Assembly: GCF_002902945.1 (NCBI RefSeq)
Contig: NZ_CP026102.1
Span: forward strand, 2,826,531 to 2,890,530
Origin: Paraburkholderia caribensis
Lineage (GTDB): Bacteria > Pseudomonadota > Gammaproteobacteria > Burkholderiales > Burkholderiaceae
DNA: 64,000 bases
Reading direction: 5' to 3'
The first letter of the stretch is position 1, and every line of letters begins with the position of its first letter. A program made the translations under genes and the position numbers. The notes under the pieces are model-generated. The model was given only the letters and a program-made list of their open reading frames with translations. It searched no databases and was not told the DNA's origin. Shown piece after piece: positions 53,114-60,875 of this stretch.

Positions 53114-53221
53114 AGACGTCGTCAGCCGCATGCGAGGAGTCGCGTTGCCTGCGATTATGAACGGCGTCGGCGGGCTTGCGGTGATCGTCGTGCTCGCGGG
53201 ATTTGCACAGTTGCTCGCGAA

Positions 53222-53423
53222 GGTGAGAGGTTTCGGGAGCACATCGGACGGGTATCCGGCATCCCGCAAAACCTCACCTTTGATCGGCGCATGCTGGTTG
53301 CGAGACTGTCGGCTTGAATGCCGCGGGTGCTTTTCCAGCCTTTATCGCGGGATTTTGGGGCGTCAGGTGATGCAATTGTCGTGTCGTCCGTTCACCGAAC
53401 GTGTGCTCCCGAAAAGCCTCACC
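53222..53423. repeat. Dispersed iterons 9-11, including an inverted pair
   Basis: GGTGAGAGGTTTCGGGA at 53222-53238 (plus strand), TCCCGCAAAACCTCACC at 53262-53278 (minus), and TCCCGAAAAGCCTCACC at 53407-53423 (minus). The first is the only dispersed copy in the same orientation as the origin array, and with the second it forms an inverted pair 40 bp apart start to start. All lie in the 332-bp gap upstream of the LysR gene. Confidence 0.85.
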
Positions 53424-53445
53424 CATCGCGACGAGTGAACCGATC

Positions 53446-53973
53446 CTAGAACTTCACCTTCACCTGAAACCCGATCGTGAAAGGCAGGTTGTCGGAAGGG
53501 ATAGGCGGGACCACGATGAAATTTGCCCCAACGCGCTTGTACTCGACCATCACGATAGGCGCGGCAACCGGCCCGACCGTGTGATTGTGGCCAAGGCCCC
53601 AGTTGCCGTAGTTGTAGCCGGAGATGATGCCGCCCATCACGGCCAAGCGAATGAAGCCCCAGTGCACGAATTCGGGTGCCCACACACCGCCGCCGTACCA
53701 CGATGGACGACGCAACGAATTGCGGAAGCCGCCCGCCGTCAGCGCCCATTGCCCGTTGAGCCAGCACTCGACGCCAAGACCAGGATTGAACTGCTCGAAG
53801 TCGGTGCCCGGGTCCGGGTCGATGTGATATGAGCCGAGCATCGCATCGACCCACACGCCGCCGCTGCACCAGTCGGCCGCCTGCGCGCCCGACGCGCCCA
53901 TCAAACCGACGCCTGCTAACGCTGCCGCCACGCATGCTCGACGAATCTTGTTCTTGATCTTTCCAAACGGCAT
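53446..53973 (-). CDS. Exported beta-barrel-like protein, unknown
   Basis: 175 residues, signal peptide ending ASGAQA, then an aromatic-rich mature part (VDAMLGSYHIDPDPGTDFEQ, FNPGLGVECWLNGQ, GGGVWAPEFVHWGFIRLAVMG) that ends KVKF, an outer-membrane-type terminal phenylalanine. The strand-rich pattern suggests a small outer-membrane barrel. I do not recognise a specific family. It lies between an iteron group and the TetR/DUF1348 pair. Confidence 0.65.
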   Translation of the reverse strand: MPFGKIKNKIRRACVAAALAGVGLMGASGAQAADWCSGGVWVDAMLGSYHIDPDPGTDFEQFNPGLGVECWLNGQWALTAGGFRNSLRRPSWYGGGVWAPEFVHWGFIRLAVMGGIISGYNYGNWGLGHNHTVGPVAAPIVMVEYKRVGANFIVVPPIPSDNLPFTIGFQVKVKF

Positions 53974-54140
53974 GTGCTCTCCGCAACCGGTCGCGCGCCG
54001 GCGTCTGAATGTCGCGATTAGTGTCGAACTCCTCTCCAGTCGCGCACTCTACCCCACAAATCTTGCAGCGAGATGGAGTGTGCGCTCGGAACGACATTAC
54101 ACGCGCAGACGCCGACGATAGCGAATCAACGGTTACGGTT

Positions 54141-54170
54141 CGGTGAACGCGACGATGCGCGCGTTCACCG
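54141..54170 (-). terminator. Hairpin after the DUF1348 gene
   Basis: Perfect 11-bp stem CGGTGAACGCG (54141-54151) with 54160-54170. It lies just past the stop of the minus-strand operon ending at 54187. No clear T tract, so termination is uncertain. Confidence 0.4.
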
Positions 54171-54186
54171 TCGATATGACGGCGGA

Positions 54187-54663
54187 TTACAGTCCCAGAT
54201 CGGACAGCCCCGGATGATCGTCCGGACGACGACCCAGCGGCCAGCGATACAGCCGCTCTTCCTCGCGGATCGGCTTGTCGTTGATGCTCGCGTGGCGATA
54301 CGCCATCAGTCCGTTCTCGTCGAACTCCCAGTTCTCGTTGCCGTACGAACGGAACCAGTTACCCGAATCGTCGTGCCATTCGTAAGCGAAGCGCACGGCG
54401 ATGCGGTTGTCGGTGAAGGCCCACAGTTCCTTGATCAAGCGGTAGTCGAGTTCGCGCGCCCACTTGCGCTGCAAGAACGCGACGATTTCCGGACGCCCCG
54501 TAGGGAAATCGGCACGATTGCGCCATTTGCTATCCGGTGTGTAAGCAAGCGATACGCGCTCGGGCTCGCGCGTATTCCATGCATCTTCAGCGGCGCGCAC
54601 TTTCTGGATGGCCGTCTCGCGCGTGAACGGCGGGACGGGAGGACGTCTTTCGATTTCGGCCAT
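54187..54663 (-). CDS. DUF1348/SnoaL-like NTF2-fold protein
   Basis: 158 residues from the ATG at 54661-54663. The core is FTRETAIQKVRAAEDAWNTR, WRNRADFPTGRPEIVAFLQR, KWARELDYRLIKELWAFTDN, RIAVRFAYEWHDDSGNWFRS and YGNENWEFDENGLMAYRHAS, matching the DUF1348 family of NTF2-fold proteins. Function is unknown. It is 22 bp downstream of a TetR regulator on the same strand, probably the regulated gene of that unit. Confidence 0.85.
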   Translation of the reverse strand: MAEIERRPPVPPFTRETAIQKVRAAEDAWNTREPERVSLAYTPDSKWRNRADFPTGRPEIVAFLQRKWARELDYRLIKELWAFTDNRIAVRFAYEWHDDSGNWFRSYGNENWEFDENGLMAYRHASINDKPIREEERLYRWPLGRRPDDHPGLSDLGL

Positions 54664-54685
54664 GATGATTCCTCGTTGAACTGCG

Positions 54686-55318
54686 TCAGGTGGACGCTCG
54701 CCCATTGGACGAGCGGGTGCTTGCACTGTTGGAATCGAGCAGATGCCCGGCTGCGGCGCGCGCGTCGAGCGCGGCATCGGCGTCGCCGCTCACGAGCGCG
54801 ACGCCGATCGCTCCGTCGATCAGGATCAGCCACTGCCGCGACAGCCGCGCTGCGCGCCGGCTATCGCCGCCCGTCGATGCGATGTACTCGTCGCATTGCG
54901 TGCGCACGAAGTCGAGCAGGCGCTCCTTGTGTTCGCGCGCGACCACGCGAATGGGATCGTCAGGCGAAGCGATCTCGCCGGCGGCGTTGAGAAACGCGCA
55001 GCCATGAAAATCTTCCGATAGGAACCATTCGCGCAATACGTCGAACATTGCCAGCATGCGCGCGCGCGGATGCCTGCCACGGCGCAGCGTTCCTTCGATG
55101 AACCAGTTCATCCAGCGTTCGTCGCGCCGCTCGAGCGCGGCCGCCACCAACGCATCTTTCGATTCGAAATGCGTATAGAAACTTTTGCGCGCCGTGCCCG
55201 ATAACCGGACGATCGCATCGACGCCCGTTGCGTGAATGCCGCCCGCGTAAATCAGCGCTTCGGCGGCGTCGAGCAGACGCTCACGCGCGCTGCCAGTCGT
55301 GTCGTCGAGAGTAGCCAT
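54686..55318 (-). CDS. TetR-family transcriptional regulator
   Basis: 210 residues. The N-terminal helix-turn-helix (ARERLLDAAEALIYAGGIHATGVDAIVRLSGTARKSFYTHF) is typical TetR. The ligand domain follows from about residue 60 and includes DFHGCAFLNAAGEIASPDDP. It probably autoregulates the operon with the DUF1348 gene. The inducer is unknown. Confidence 0.9.
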   Translation of the reverse strand: MATLDDTTGSARERLLDAAEALIYAGGIHATGVDAIVRLSGTARKSFYTHFESKDALVAAALERRDERWMNWFIEGTLRRGRHPRARMLAMFDVLREWFLSEDFHGCAFLNAAGEIASPDDPIRVVAREHKERLLDFVRTQCDEYIASTGGDSRRAARLSRQWLILIDGAIGVALVSGDADAALDARAAAGHLLDSNSASTRSSNGRAST

Positions 55319-55435
55319 GCGCGAAGGGTAGAACGATCATTCTCCTTCGTCAAGTATTCGCCCGCTTCGCATTTGCAGTCGCTTCGGCGCTTCAGGCATT
55401 ATCGTGTTGGAGAATCGTTCAAAAGGATGAGTGTC

Positions 55436-56071
55436 ATGAGCATCGTTTTTCGCCGTGCCGTGTCTGCGATCGCGATTGCGGCGGCGCTGGGCGCATGTAC
55501 GCCGTTGCAGGTCGTCACGCACACGGTCACGCAAACGGAAGCGCGCGTGCCTGTGGGCGAGTACAAGCTCGATCCGCATCACACGAGCGTCACGTTCAAC
55601 GTCGATCACTTCAAGTACACGCGCTTCACGATGCGCTTCGACCGCGTGGCGGGCGAGCTCGACTGGAAGGAAGGTGGGCTCGACAAGAGCCAGGTCGCGG
55701 TGACGATCGACGCGGCGAGCATCGACACGAACGTTCCGCTGCTGGACAAGATGGTGAAGGGGACGGATATGCTCGACGCGGAGCGCAATCCGCAGATCCG
55801 CTTCGTCAGCACACGTTTCGAGCGCACGGGCGACGCACGCGGCAAGCTGACGGGCGACCTGACGATACGCGGCGTGACGCAGCCCGTTACGCTCGATGTG
55901 ACGTTCAATGGCTACGGCGTCGACCCGCTGACGAAAGCCGATACGCTCGGCTTTTCAGCGGAAGGCCAGTTCAGCCGTTCGAAGTTTGGTCTGACGACGT
56001 GGTATCCCGCAGTGGGCGACGATATTCACGTCATCATTCAGACAGAGGCTGCGCGGCCGCGCGCGAGTTGA
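55436..56071 (+). CDS. YceI-family lipoprotein
   Basis: 211 residues from the ATG at 55436, preferred because AAAAGGA lies 8 bases upstream and the lipobox LGAC follows a short signal. The barrel begins GEYKLDPHHTSVTFNVDHFK and contains the YceI ISLD-like turn VTIDAASIDTN. Unlike the two copies at 32490 and 33096 it is lipid-anchored. It is followed by the threonine-degradation genes on the opposite strand. Confidence 0.9.
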   Translation: MSIVFRRAVSAIAIAAALGACTPLQVVTHTVTQTEARVPVGEYKLDPHHTSVTFNVDHFKYTRFTMRFDRVAGELDWKEGGLDKSQVAVTIDAASIDTNVPLLDKMVKGTDMLDAERNPQIRFVSTRFERTGDARGKLTGDLTIRGVTQPVTLDVTFNGYGVDPLTKADTLGFSAEGQFSRSKFGLTTWYPAVGDDIHVIIQTEAARPRAS

Positions 56072-56094
56072 TTCTGTCGGTACGCGGCGCTGTC

Positions 56095-57123
56095 TCAGAC
56101 GGTCCAGTCGAGGATGACCTTGCCGCTTTCGCCCGACAGCATCGTCGCGAACGCCTGTTCGTAATCGTCGACGGCGAAGCGGTGGGTGAGAATCGGCGAA
56201 AGATCCAGCCCGCTTTGCAGCATCGCGACCATCTTGTACCAGGTCTCGAACATCTCGCGGCCATAAATGCCCTTGATTTCGAGGCCCTTGAAGATGACCT
56301 GGGTCCAGTCGATCGCCGTTTGCGCAGGCGGAATGCCGAGCAACGCGATCTTGCCGCCGTGGTTCATCGCTTCGAGCATCGACGTGAATGCGCTCGGCAC
56401 GCCCGACATTTCGAGGCCAACGTCGAAGCCTTCCGTCATGTGCAGATCGCTCATCACGTCGCGCAGCGATTCGCGCGACACATTCACGGCGCGTGTCGCT
56501 CCCATCTTGCGCGCGAGTTCCAGCCGGTAATCGTTGACGTCGGTGATCACAACGTTGCGGGCGCCCACGTGCTTTGCGATCGCGACGGCCATGATGCCGA
56601 TCGGTCCCGCGCCCGTGATCAGCACGTCTTCGCCAACCAGATTGAACGACAGCGCCGTGTGCGTCGCGTTGCCGAACGGATCGAAGATCGCGGCGAGATC
56701 GTCGGAGATTTCGGGCGGAATCTTGAATGCGTTGAAGGCGGGAATCACGAGGTATTCTGCAAACGCGCCTTCGCGATTCACGCCGACGCCAACGGTATTG
56801 CGGCACAAATGCCGACGTCCCGCGCGACAGTTGCGACAGAATCCGCAGGTGATATGCCCTTCGCCCGACACGCGGTCGCCGATCGAAAAGCCGCGCACTT
56901 CCTGGCCCATTTCGACGATTTCGCCGACATATTCATGACCGACGTGCATCGGCACGGGAATGGTTTTCTGCGCCCAGTCGTCCCACTTCCAGATATGGAT
57001 GTCGGTGCCGCAAATAGCCGTGCGCGTGATGCGGATCATCACGTCGTTGTGGCCCACTTCGGGTTTCTTCACACGGGTCAACGTGAGGCCCGGTGCGCGT
57101 TCGAGTTTTGCCAGTGCTTTCAT
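56095..57123 (-). CDS. tdh: L-threonine 3-dehydrogenase
   Basis: 342 residues of zinc-dependent MDR type. Catalytic zinc site residues C38, H63 and E64 are visible (AICGTDIHIW, HVGHEYVGEIV), as is the structural zinc lobe (CGFCRNCRAGRRHLC), with cofactor binding at TGAGPIGIMAVAIAKHVGA. It oxidises L-threonine to 2-amino-3-ketobutyrate with NAD. The kbl gene lies 18 bp upstream on the same strand, so product is passed to the ligase. The order kbl-tdh is the usual operon. Confidence 0.95.
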   Translation of the reverse strand: MKALAKLERAPGLTLTRVKKPEVGHNDVMIRITRTAICGTDIHIWKWDDWAQKTIPVPMHVGHEYVGEIVEMGQEVRGFSIGDRVSGEGHITCGFCRNCRAGRRHLCRNTVGVGVNREGAFAEYLVIPAFNAFKIPPEISDDLAAIFDPFGNATHTALSFNLVGEDVLITGAGPIGIMAVAIAKHVGARNVVITDVNDYRLELARKMGATRAVNVSRESLRDVMSDLHMTEGFDVGLEMSGVPSAFTSMLEAMNHGGKIALLGIPPAQTAIDWTQVIFKGLEIKGIYGREMFETWYKMVAMLQSGLDLSPILTHRFAVDDYEQAFATMLSGESGKVILDWTV

Positions 57124-57141
57124 TGCTGGTGATGCCCCGTA

Positions 57142-58341
57142 TCAGATCACGCCAAGCGAACGGCCGACGCGCGCGAATGCGTCGACGGCCCGATCGATTT
57201 GTTCCGCCGTGTGCGCGGCGCTCATCTGCGTGCGAATGCGCGCGCGGCCTTTGGGCACGACAGGATATGAAAAGCCGATCACGTACACGCCTTCCTTGAG
57301 CAATGCGTCGGCCATGTTCGATGCAAGTTGCGCGTCGCCGAGCATCACGGGAATGATGGGATGTTCGCCCGGCACGAGCGTGAAACCGTGCGCGCTCATC
57401 GCCTGACGGAAACGCGCGCCGTTTGCGCGCACGCGTTCGCGCAACTGCTTGCCTTCGTCGCTGGCGAGCAGTTCGAGCACCTTGAGCGATGCGGCGGCGA
57501 TGCTCGGCGTCAGCGTGTTCGAAAACAGATAGGGACGCGAGCGCTGCCGCAATAGATCAACGATCTCCTGGCGCGCCGCGACATAGCCGCCGGATGCGCC
57601 GCCGAGCGCCTTGCCCAGCGTACCCGTGATGATGTCGACGCGTTCGAGCACACCGCAATGCTCGGGCGTGCCGCGTCCGTGTTCGCCGATAAAGCCGACG
57701 GCGTGCGAGTCGTCGACCATCACGAGCGCACCATAGCGGTCCGCGAGATCGCAGATGCCCGCGAGATCGGCAATGATGCCGTCCATCGAAAACACGCCGT
57801 CCGTCGCGATCAGCTTGAAGCGCGCACCTGCTGCATCCGCTTCGCGCAGCTTCGCTTCGAGATCGGCGAGGTCGTTGTTCCTGTAGCGGTAACGCTTCGC
57901 TTTCGACAGCCGAACGCCGTCGATGATGCTCGCGTGATTCAGTTCGTCGCTGATGATGGCGTCGTTATCGTCGAGCAGCGTTTCGAACAGGCCGCCGTTT
58001 GCATCGAAGCAGCTCGAGTAGAGAATGCAGTCATCCGTCTTGAGGAACGCTGACAGCGCACGTTCGAGATCCTTGTGTACGGTCTGCGTCCCGCAGATGA
58101 AACGCACCGACGCCATGCCGAAGCCGTCCTGGTCGAGCCCGTCTTTCGCGGCGGCGATCAGGCGCGCGTCGTTGGCGAGGCCAAGATAGTTGTTCGCGCA
58201 GAAGTTCAACACCTCGGCGCCGCTTTCGAGGCGGATATCAGACGATTGCTGACTGGCGATCACGCGCTCGGTCTTGTGGAAACCATCGGCGCGAATCTGG
58301 TCGAGCGTGCTGCGCAGATGCGCGAGGAAGGGGTCACGCAT
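57142..58341 (-). CDS. kbl: 2-Amino-3-ketobutyrate CoA ligase
   Basis: 399 residues from the ATG at 58339-58341 (an upstream extension is not supported). PLP-dependent alpha-oxoamine synthase: LNFCANNYLGLA, VDDSHAVGFIGEHGRGT and the PLP lysine in ITGTLGKALGGASGG. It cleaves 2-amino-3-ketobutyrate with CoA to glycine and acetyl-CoA, completing the threonine pathway begun by tdh. Normal length. Divergent from the XRE-cupin regulator at 58485. Confidence 0.95.
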   Translation of the reverse strand: MRDPFLAHLRSTLDQIRADGFHKTERVIASQQSSDIRLESGAEVLNFCANNYLGLANDARLIAAAKDGLDQDGFGMASVRFICGTQTVHKDLERALSAFLKTDDCILYSSCFDANGGLFETLLDDNDAIISDELNHASIIDGVRLSKAKRYRYRNNDLADLEAKLREADAAGARFKLIATDGVFSMDGIIADLAGICDLADRYGALVMVDDSHAVGFIGEHGRGTPEHCGVLERVDIITGTLGKALGGASGGYVAARQEIVDLLRQRSRPYLFSNTLTPSIAAASLKVLELLASDEGKQLRERVRANGARFRQAMSAHGFTLVPGEHPIIPVMLGDAQLASNMADALLKEGVYVIGFSYPVVPKGRARIRTQMSAAHTAEQIDRAVDAFARVGRSLGVI

Positions 58342-58435
58342 GGAACGGCTCCTTGAATGGCCGGCTTTGCAGCGCACCATGCGGCGCGGCGGCCTGTTAT
58401 AGTCGGCTTCAGTTTTATCGGAAATTTTCGTTTTT

Positions 58436-58461
58436 TCGAACTAAAGTTCGATATGTCGAAC
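58436..58461. promoter_or_regulatory. Overlapping inverted repeats between kbl and the XRE regulator
   Basis: TCGAACTAAAGTTCGA (58436-58451) and GTTCGATATGTCGAAC (58446-58461) are overlapping palindromes sharing the GTTCGA half-site, so three TTCGAAC-like half-sites are spaced at about 10 bp. It sits in the divergent promoter region, a likely binding site for the XRE-cupin regulator. Confidence 0.65.
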
Positions 58462-58484
58462 AACTCTAAACGATAGGTCAGGAA

Positions 58485-59099
58485 ATGGCAAGTTCGGGAG
58501 CGCGCAGGAGTTCGTCGTCTACGGCGGCAACGGTTGCACAGTCGGTGGCGGCGCCGCCGCGCGTTGGGGAGCAGATTCAACGGTTGCGCAGTGAACGCAA
58601 AATGACACTCGACGATCTGTCGCGCGCGGCCGGGGTGTCGAAATCGATGCTGTCGGAAATCGAACGCGACAAGGCGAATCCGACGATCGCCGTCGCGTGG
58701 CGGCTGACGAATGCTTTGGGCGTCAGTCTCGATTCGCTGTTTGCGCCGCAGAAAGCGCCGGAGCCGATTGCCGTGTCCGGCCCGCATGAGATTCCGACGC
58801 TGAGCGGCCACGACGCGCGATACCAGTTGCGCGTGTGGGGGCCGATCGATCTGGCGGGAAAATTCGAATGGTACGAACTGACGCTCCAACCCGGCGGTGC
58901 GTTGGTGTCGAGCGCCCACGAGCCTGGGACACGCGAGCATCTGACCGTGCTGCACGGCTTGATCGATATCGAAGCGGCGGGCACCACGAAGCGCCTGAAA
59001 GTCGCCGACACCGCACGCTACGTCGCCGATGAACCACATGCCATCCGTAACGCTGGGAAAGGCGAGGCCAAAGCCCTGCTGGTCGTCATTCACGGTTAG
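58485..59099 (+). CDS. XRE-family regulator with C-terminal cupin
   Basis: 204 residues. N-terminal low-complexity Ala/Ser stretch, XRE helix-turn-helix at about 33-85 (MTLDDLSRAAGVSKSMLSEIE), C-terminal cupin sensor (about 125-200, EWYELTLQPGGALVSSAHEP). It diverges from kbl-tdh and is the probable threonine- or glycine-responsive regulator of that operon. Overlapping palindromes lie between the two. Confidence 0.9.
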   Translation: MASSGARRSSSSTAATVAQSVAAPPRVGEQIQRLRSERKMTLDDLSRAAGVSKSMLSEIERDKANPTIAVAWRLTNALGVSLDSLFAPQKAPEPIAVSGPHEIPTLSGHDARYQLRVWGPIDLAGKFEWYELTLQPGGALVSSAHEPGTREHLTVLHGLIDIEAAGTTKRLKVADTARYVADEPHAIRNAGKGEAKALLVVIHG

Positions 59100-59143
59100 C
59101 CGGACTCGTAAGTCTTCGGCGTACACCTGGCTTGCAGCCAATA

Positions 59144-59159
59144 CTGTATGTTTGTACAG
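59144..59159 (+). promoter_or_regulatory. LexA (SOS) box
   Basis: CTGTATGTTTGTACAG is an exact match to CTGT-N8-ACAG, the LexA site of E. coli and beta-proteobacteria. It overlaps a plausible promoter (TTGCAG at 59132-59137, 17-bp spacer, TACAGT at 59155-59160) and lies 27 bp before the ATG at 59186. LexA control is inferred from the exact match and placement. Confidence 0.8.
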
Positions 59160-59185
59160 TATACGCAGTCCGATGGAGCCGAAGA

Positions 59186-59584
59186 ATGAACGAACTGAAC
59201 AAGGAACAGGATCTGGCTGCGCTGCGCTTCAAGTCCGCGGCGCGCGACCTCGAACATATCGTCCGGCATATTGCGTCGCGATACATCGTGCAGGAGGTGC
59301 CGCTCACGTGGCGGCTTCTGCATGCGATCGAAGCGGAAGCGCTCGCCGATCTGGGTTTTGCCAGCCGGCACGATCCCATGTTGCTTGGGTTGTTTCAAAG
59401 GCCTGACGACTTTCAGTTCCCCGAGACCGATGATCCCGTCGATTTCGGCAGGTCGAATGCGTTGCCGGCTGTGTTTGCGTTCGCTGTCGCGGCTTACGAC
59501 GCCGCGGAGAAGTCAAAGGCGTCAACAACCCGAAGTCGGGTTGCGAGCAACGATCGCGGCGCCGGGCGAGCATGGGGCGGATGA
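59186..59584 (+). CDS. Small protein under LexA control, unknown
   Basis: 132 residues, no signal or membrane helix, starting MNELNKEQDLAALRFKSAAR. An alpha-helical N-terminal half (FKSAARDLEHIVRHIASRYI) is followed by PLTWRLLHAIEAEALADLGF. I do not recognise a domain; it does not look like SulA, UmuD or a nuclease. The LexA box immediately upstream implies induction by DNA damage. It lies about 3 kb left of the origin array. Confidence 0.6.
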   Translation: MNELNKEQDLAALRFKSAARDLEHIVRHIASRYIVQEVPLTWRLLHAIEAEALADLGFASRHDPMLLGLFQRPDDFQFPETDDPVDFGRSNALPAVFAFAVAAYDAAEKSKASTTRSRVASNDRGAGRAWGG

Positions 59585-59622
59585 CGTTGATTGAGGGTCG
59601 CCGTGATCGGAGGGCGGCGGGA

Positions 59623-59638
59623 GTTTATGCGCGCAAAG
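59623..59638. promoter_or_regulatory. Weak parS-like half palindrome
   Basis: GTTTATGCGCGCAAAG: the left arm and centre equal the two sites near 14.4 kb, while the right arm is degenerate. Located in the gap before the recombinase-like gene. It may be a decayed site, so confidence is low. Confidence 0.35.
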
Positions 59639-59711
59639 TCTGCCCGCTTTGCCCAACAGGACGCCTTCCGACACAAAAATATCCCGCCCGTTGGCCGACT
59701 ACAATCGTTCC

Positions 59712-60794
59712 ATGCAACTAACGGAAAAACTGACTATGGTCTCCACCGATCCCGTTGGCCCCACTGGTCTATCCGCCCCTAGTGCGGATCTATTCGATAC
59801 CCAACGCCAAGACTGGCTGATCGATCCCCGCGCCGCGTTCGATGCGTGGCTCGCCGGGCAAAATTTTCGCCATTCGTCAGCGGAGGTGTATCGCGCGCAG
59901 TGGGGCCTTTTTCTCGAATGGCTGCAGGCGCGTCACAAGAATCTCGTGACGGTCGACATGGGTGCGATAGCGGAATTCGTCGGCGGATTGTCGATCCGAA
60001 AGCCGCAACGCGCTCGATATCTCCGGTTGATCGAGCGCGTACTCGACCATGTGCGCGAGATCGAACTTGCATCGACCAACCCCGCACGATTCATTGCTCA
60101 GGATGGCGAAGCAGAATGGCGTAACGCGCGCGACAACGAACCGACAGGATTTCTCACCATTGCCGAGCGATCCGCTTTGATCGCTTATCTTTCTTCGCCC
60201 GTGAGTGAACTGACGTCGGCCCAACGCTGGCGCGAGCGCCGCGATCGCGCTTTGATAGCTGTGTTTCTTGGCGGCGGTATCAAAACAGGCGAAGCGCGCA
60301 CGATCTCGATTCATTGCGTGACAGCGGGCTCGCCGTGGGTGGTGATCGACGCGGCCAATCCATTGTTCACGCGGAGAACACGGCTCGCACCCTTTGCTGT
60401 GTCCGTTCTCGATGCCTGGCTCGACGAGCGCAAGCAAGCGGAACTGCCCGGCGAGCTGGTTTTCCCCGCCTCGCCCTCGGGCCGTCCAATGCATAAGGCG
60501 ACGATGCTTCGTGCCGTCGACGCGCTTGTCGAAGCGGCCGGAATCAGTCGATCGCGCGAAGCACGCGCAAGTCCGCACACGTTGCGTAACTCGTTCGCTG
60601 CCGATCTGTTCGAAAGCGGGGTAGAGCCGGAGGTGGTCGGACAATGGCTCGGATTCGCGCAAGCTGTTTCCGCGAATCGATTGCATCGCGCGTGGAAGAT
60701 GTGGAACGACCAGGAAAAGTTCTACGCCGAAACGCACGTTGCGGAAACACCAACGTCTGCCGAAGACGCCGGGCCCACGCGGGACCGCAGATAA
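59712..60794 (+). CDS. Tyrosine-recombinase-fold protein lacking key catalytic residues
   Basis: About 360 residues; start uncertain (ATG at 59712 or 59736; an earlier one at 59649). The N-terminal SAM-like core-binding domain (FDAWLAGQNFRHSSAEVYRA) and the C-terminal catalytic fold are recognisable: PHTLRNSFAADLFESGVEPE keeps the HxLR pair (H289, R292). But the first arginine position reads GGIKTGEA (K191), and where LGHxxxxTTxxY is expected the sequence reads LGFAQAVSANRLHRAW, with no tyrosine. It is probably DNA-binding rather than recombinase-active. The location near the origin suggests a replicon-maintenance role. Confidence 0.7.
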   Translation: MQLTEKLTMVSTDPVGPTGLSAPSADLFDTQRQDWLIDPRAAFDAWLAGQNFRHSSAEVYRAQWGLFLEWLQARHKNLVTVDMGAIAEFVGGLSIRKPQRARYLRLIERVLDHVREIELASTNPARFIAQDGEAEWRNARDNEPTGFLTIAERSALIAYLSSPVSELTSAQRWRERRDRALIAVFLGGGIKTGEARTISIHCVTAGSPWVVIDAANPLFTRRTRLAPFAVSVLDAWLDERKQAELPGELVFPASPSGRPMHKATMLRAVDALVEAAGISRSREARASPHTLRNSFAADLFESGVEPEVVGQWLGFAQAVSANRLHRAWKMWNDQEKFYAETHVAETPTSAEDAGPTRDRR

Positions 60795-60799
60795 GCGGC

Positions 60800-60840
60800 T
60801 CCCGTAAACCTTCACCTTGGGTTCCCCGAAAACGCTCACC
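60800..60840 (-). repeat. Dispersed iterons 12 and 13 (pair)
   Basis: TCCCGTAAACCTTCACC at 60800-60816 and CCCCGAAAACGCTCACC at 60824-60840, 24 bp apart. They fill the 81-bp gap between the recombinase-like gene and the convergent KfrA-type gene, and are the copies nearest the origin array. Confidence 0.8.
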
Positions 60841-60875
60841 TCGAACGCTTTCAGAGAAACTAGTGCGTTTGGCGA

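Noticed and set aside
29161..53423. Dispersed iterons as terminators or REP elements
   Set aside because: The 17-mer is not self-complementary, forms no hairpin and has no T tract; its exact identity with the origin repeat is the better explanation.
56197..56213. An iteron inside tdh (GGTGAGAATCGGCGAAA)
   Set aside because: Lacks the CGGGA end and lies in coding sequence; counted as chance similarity.
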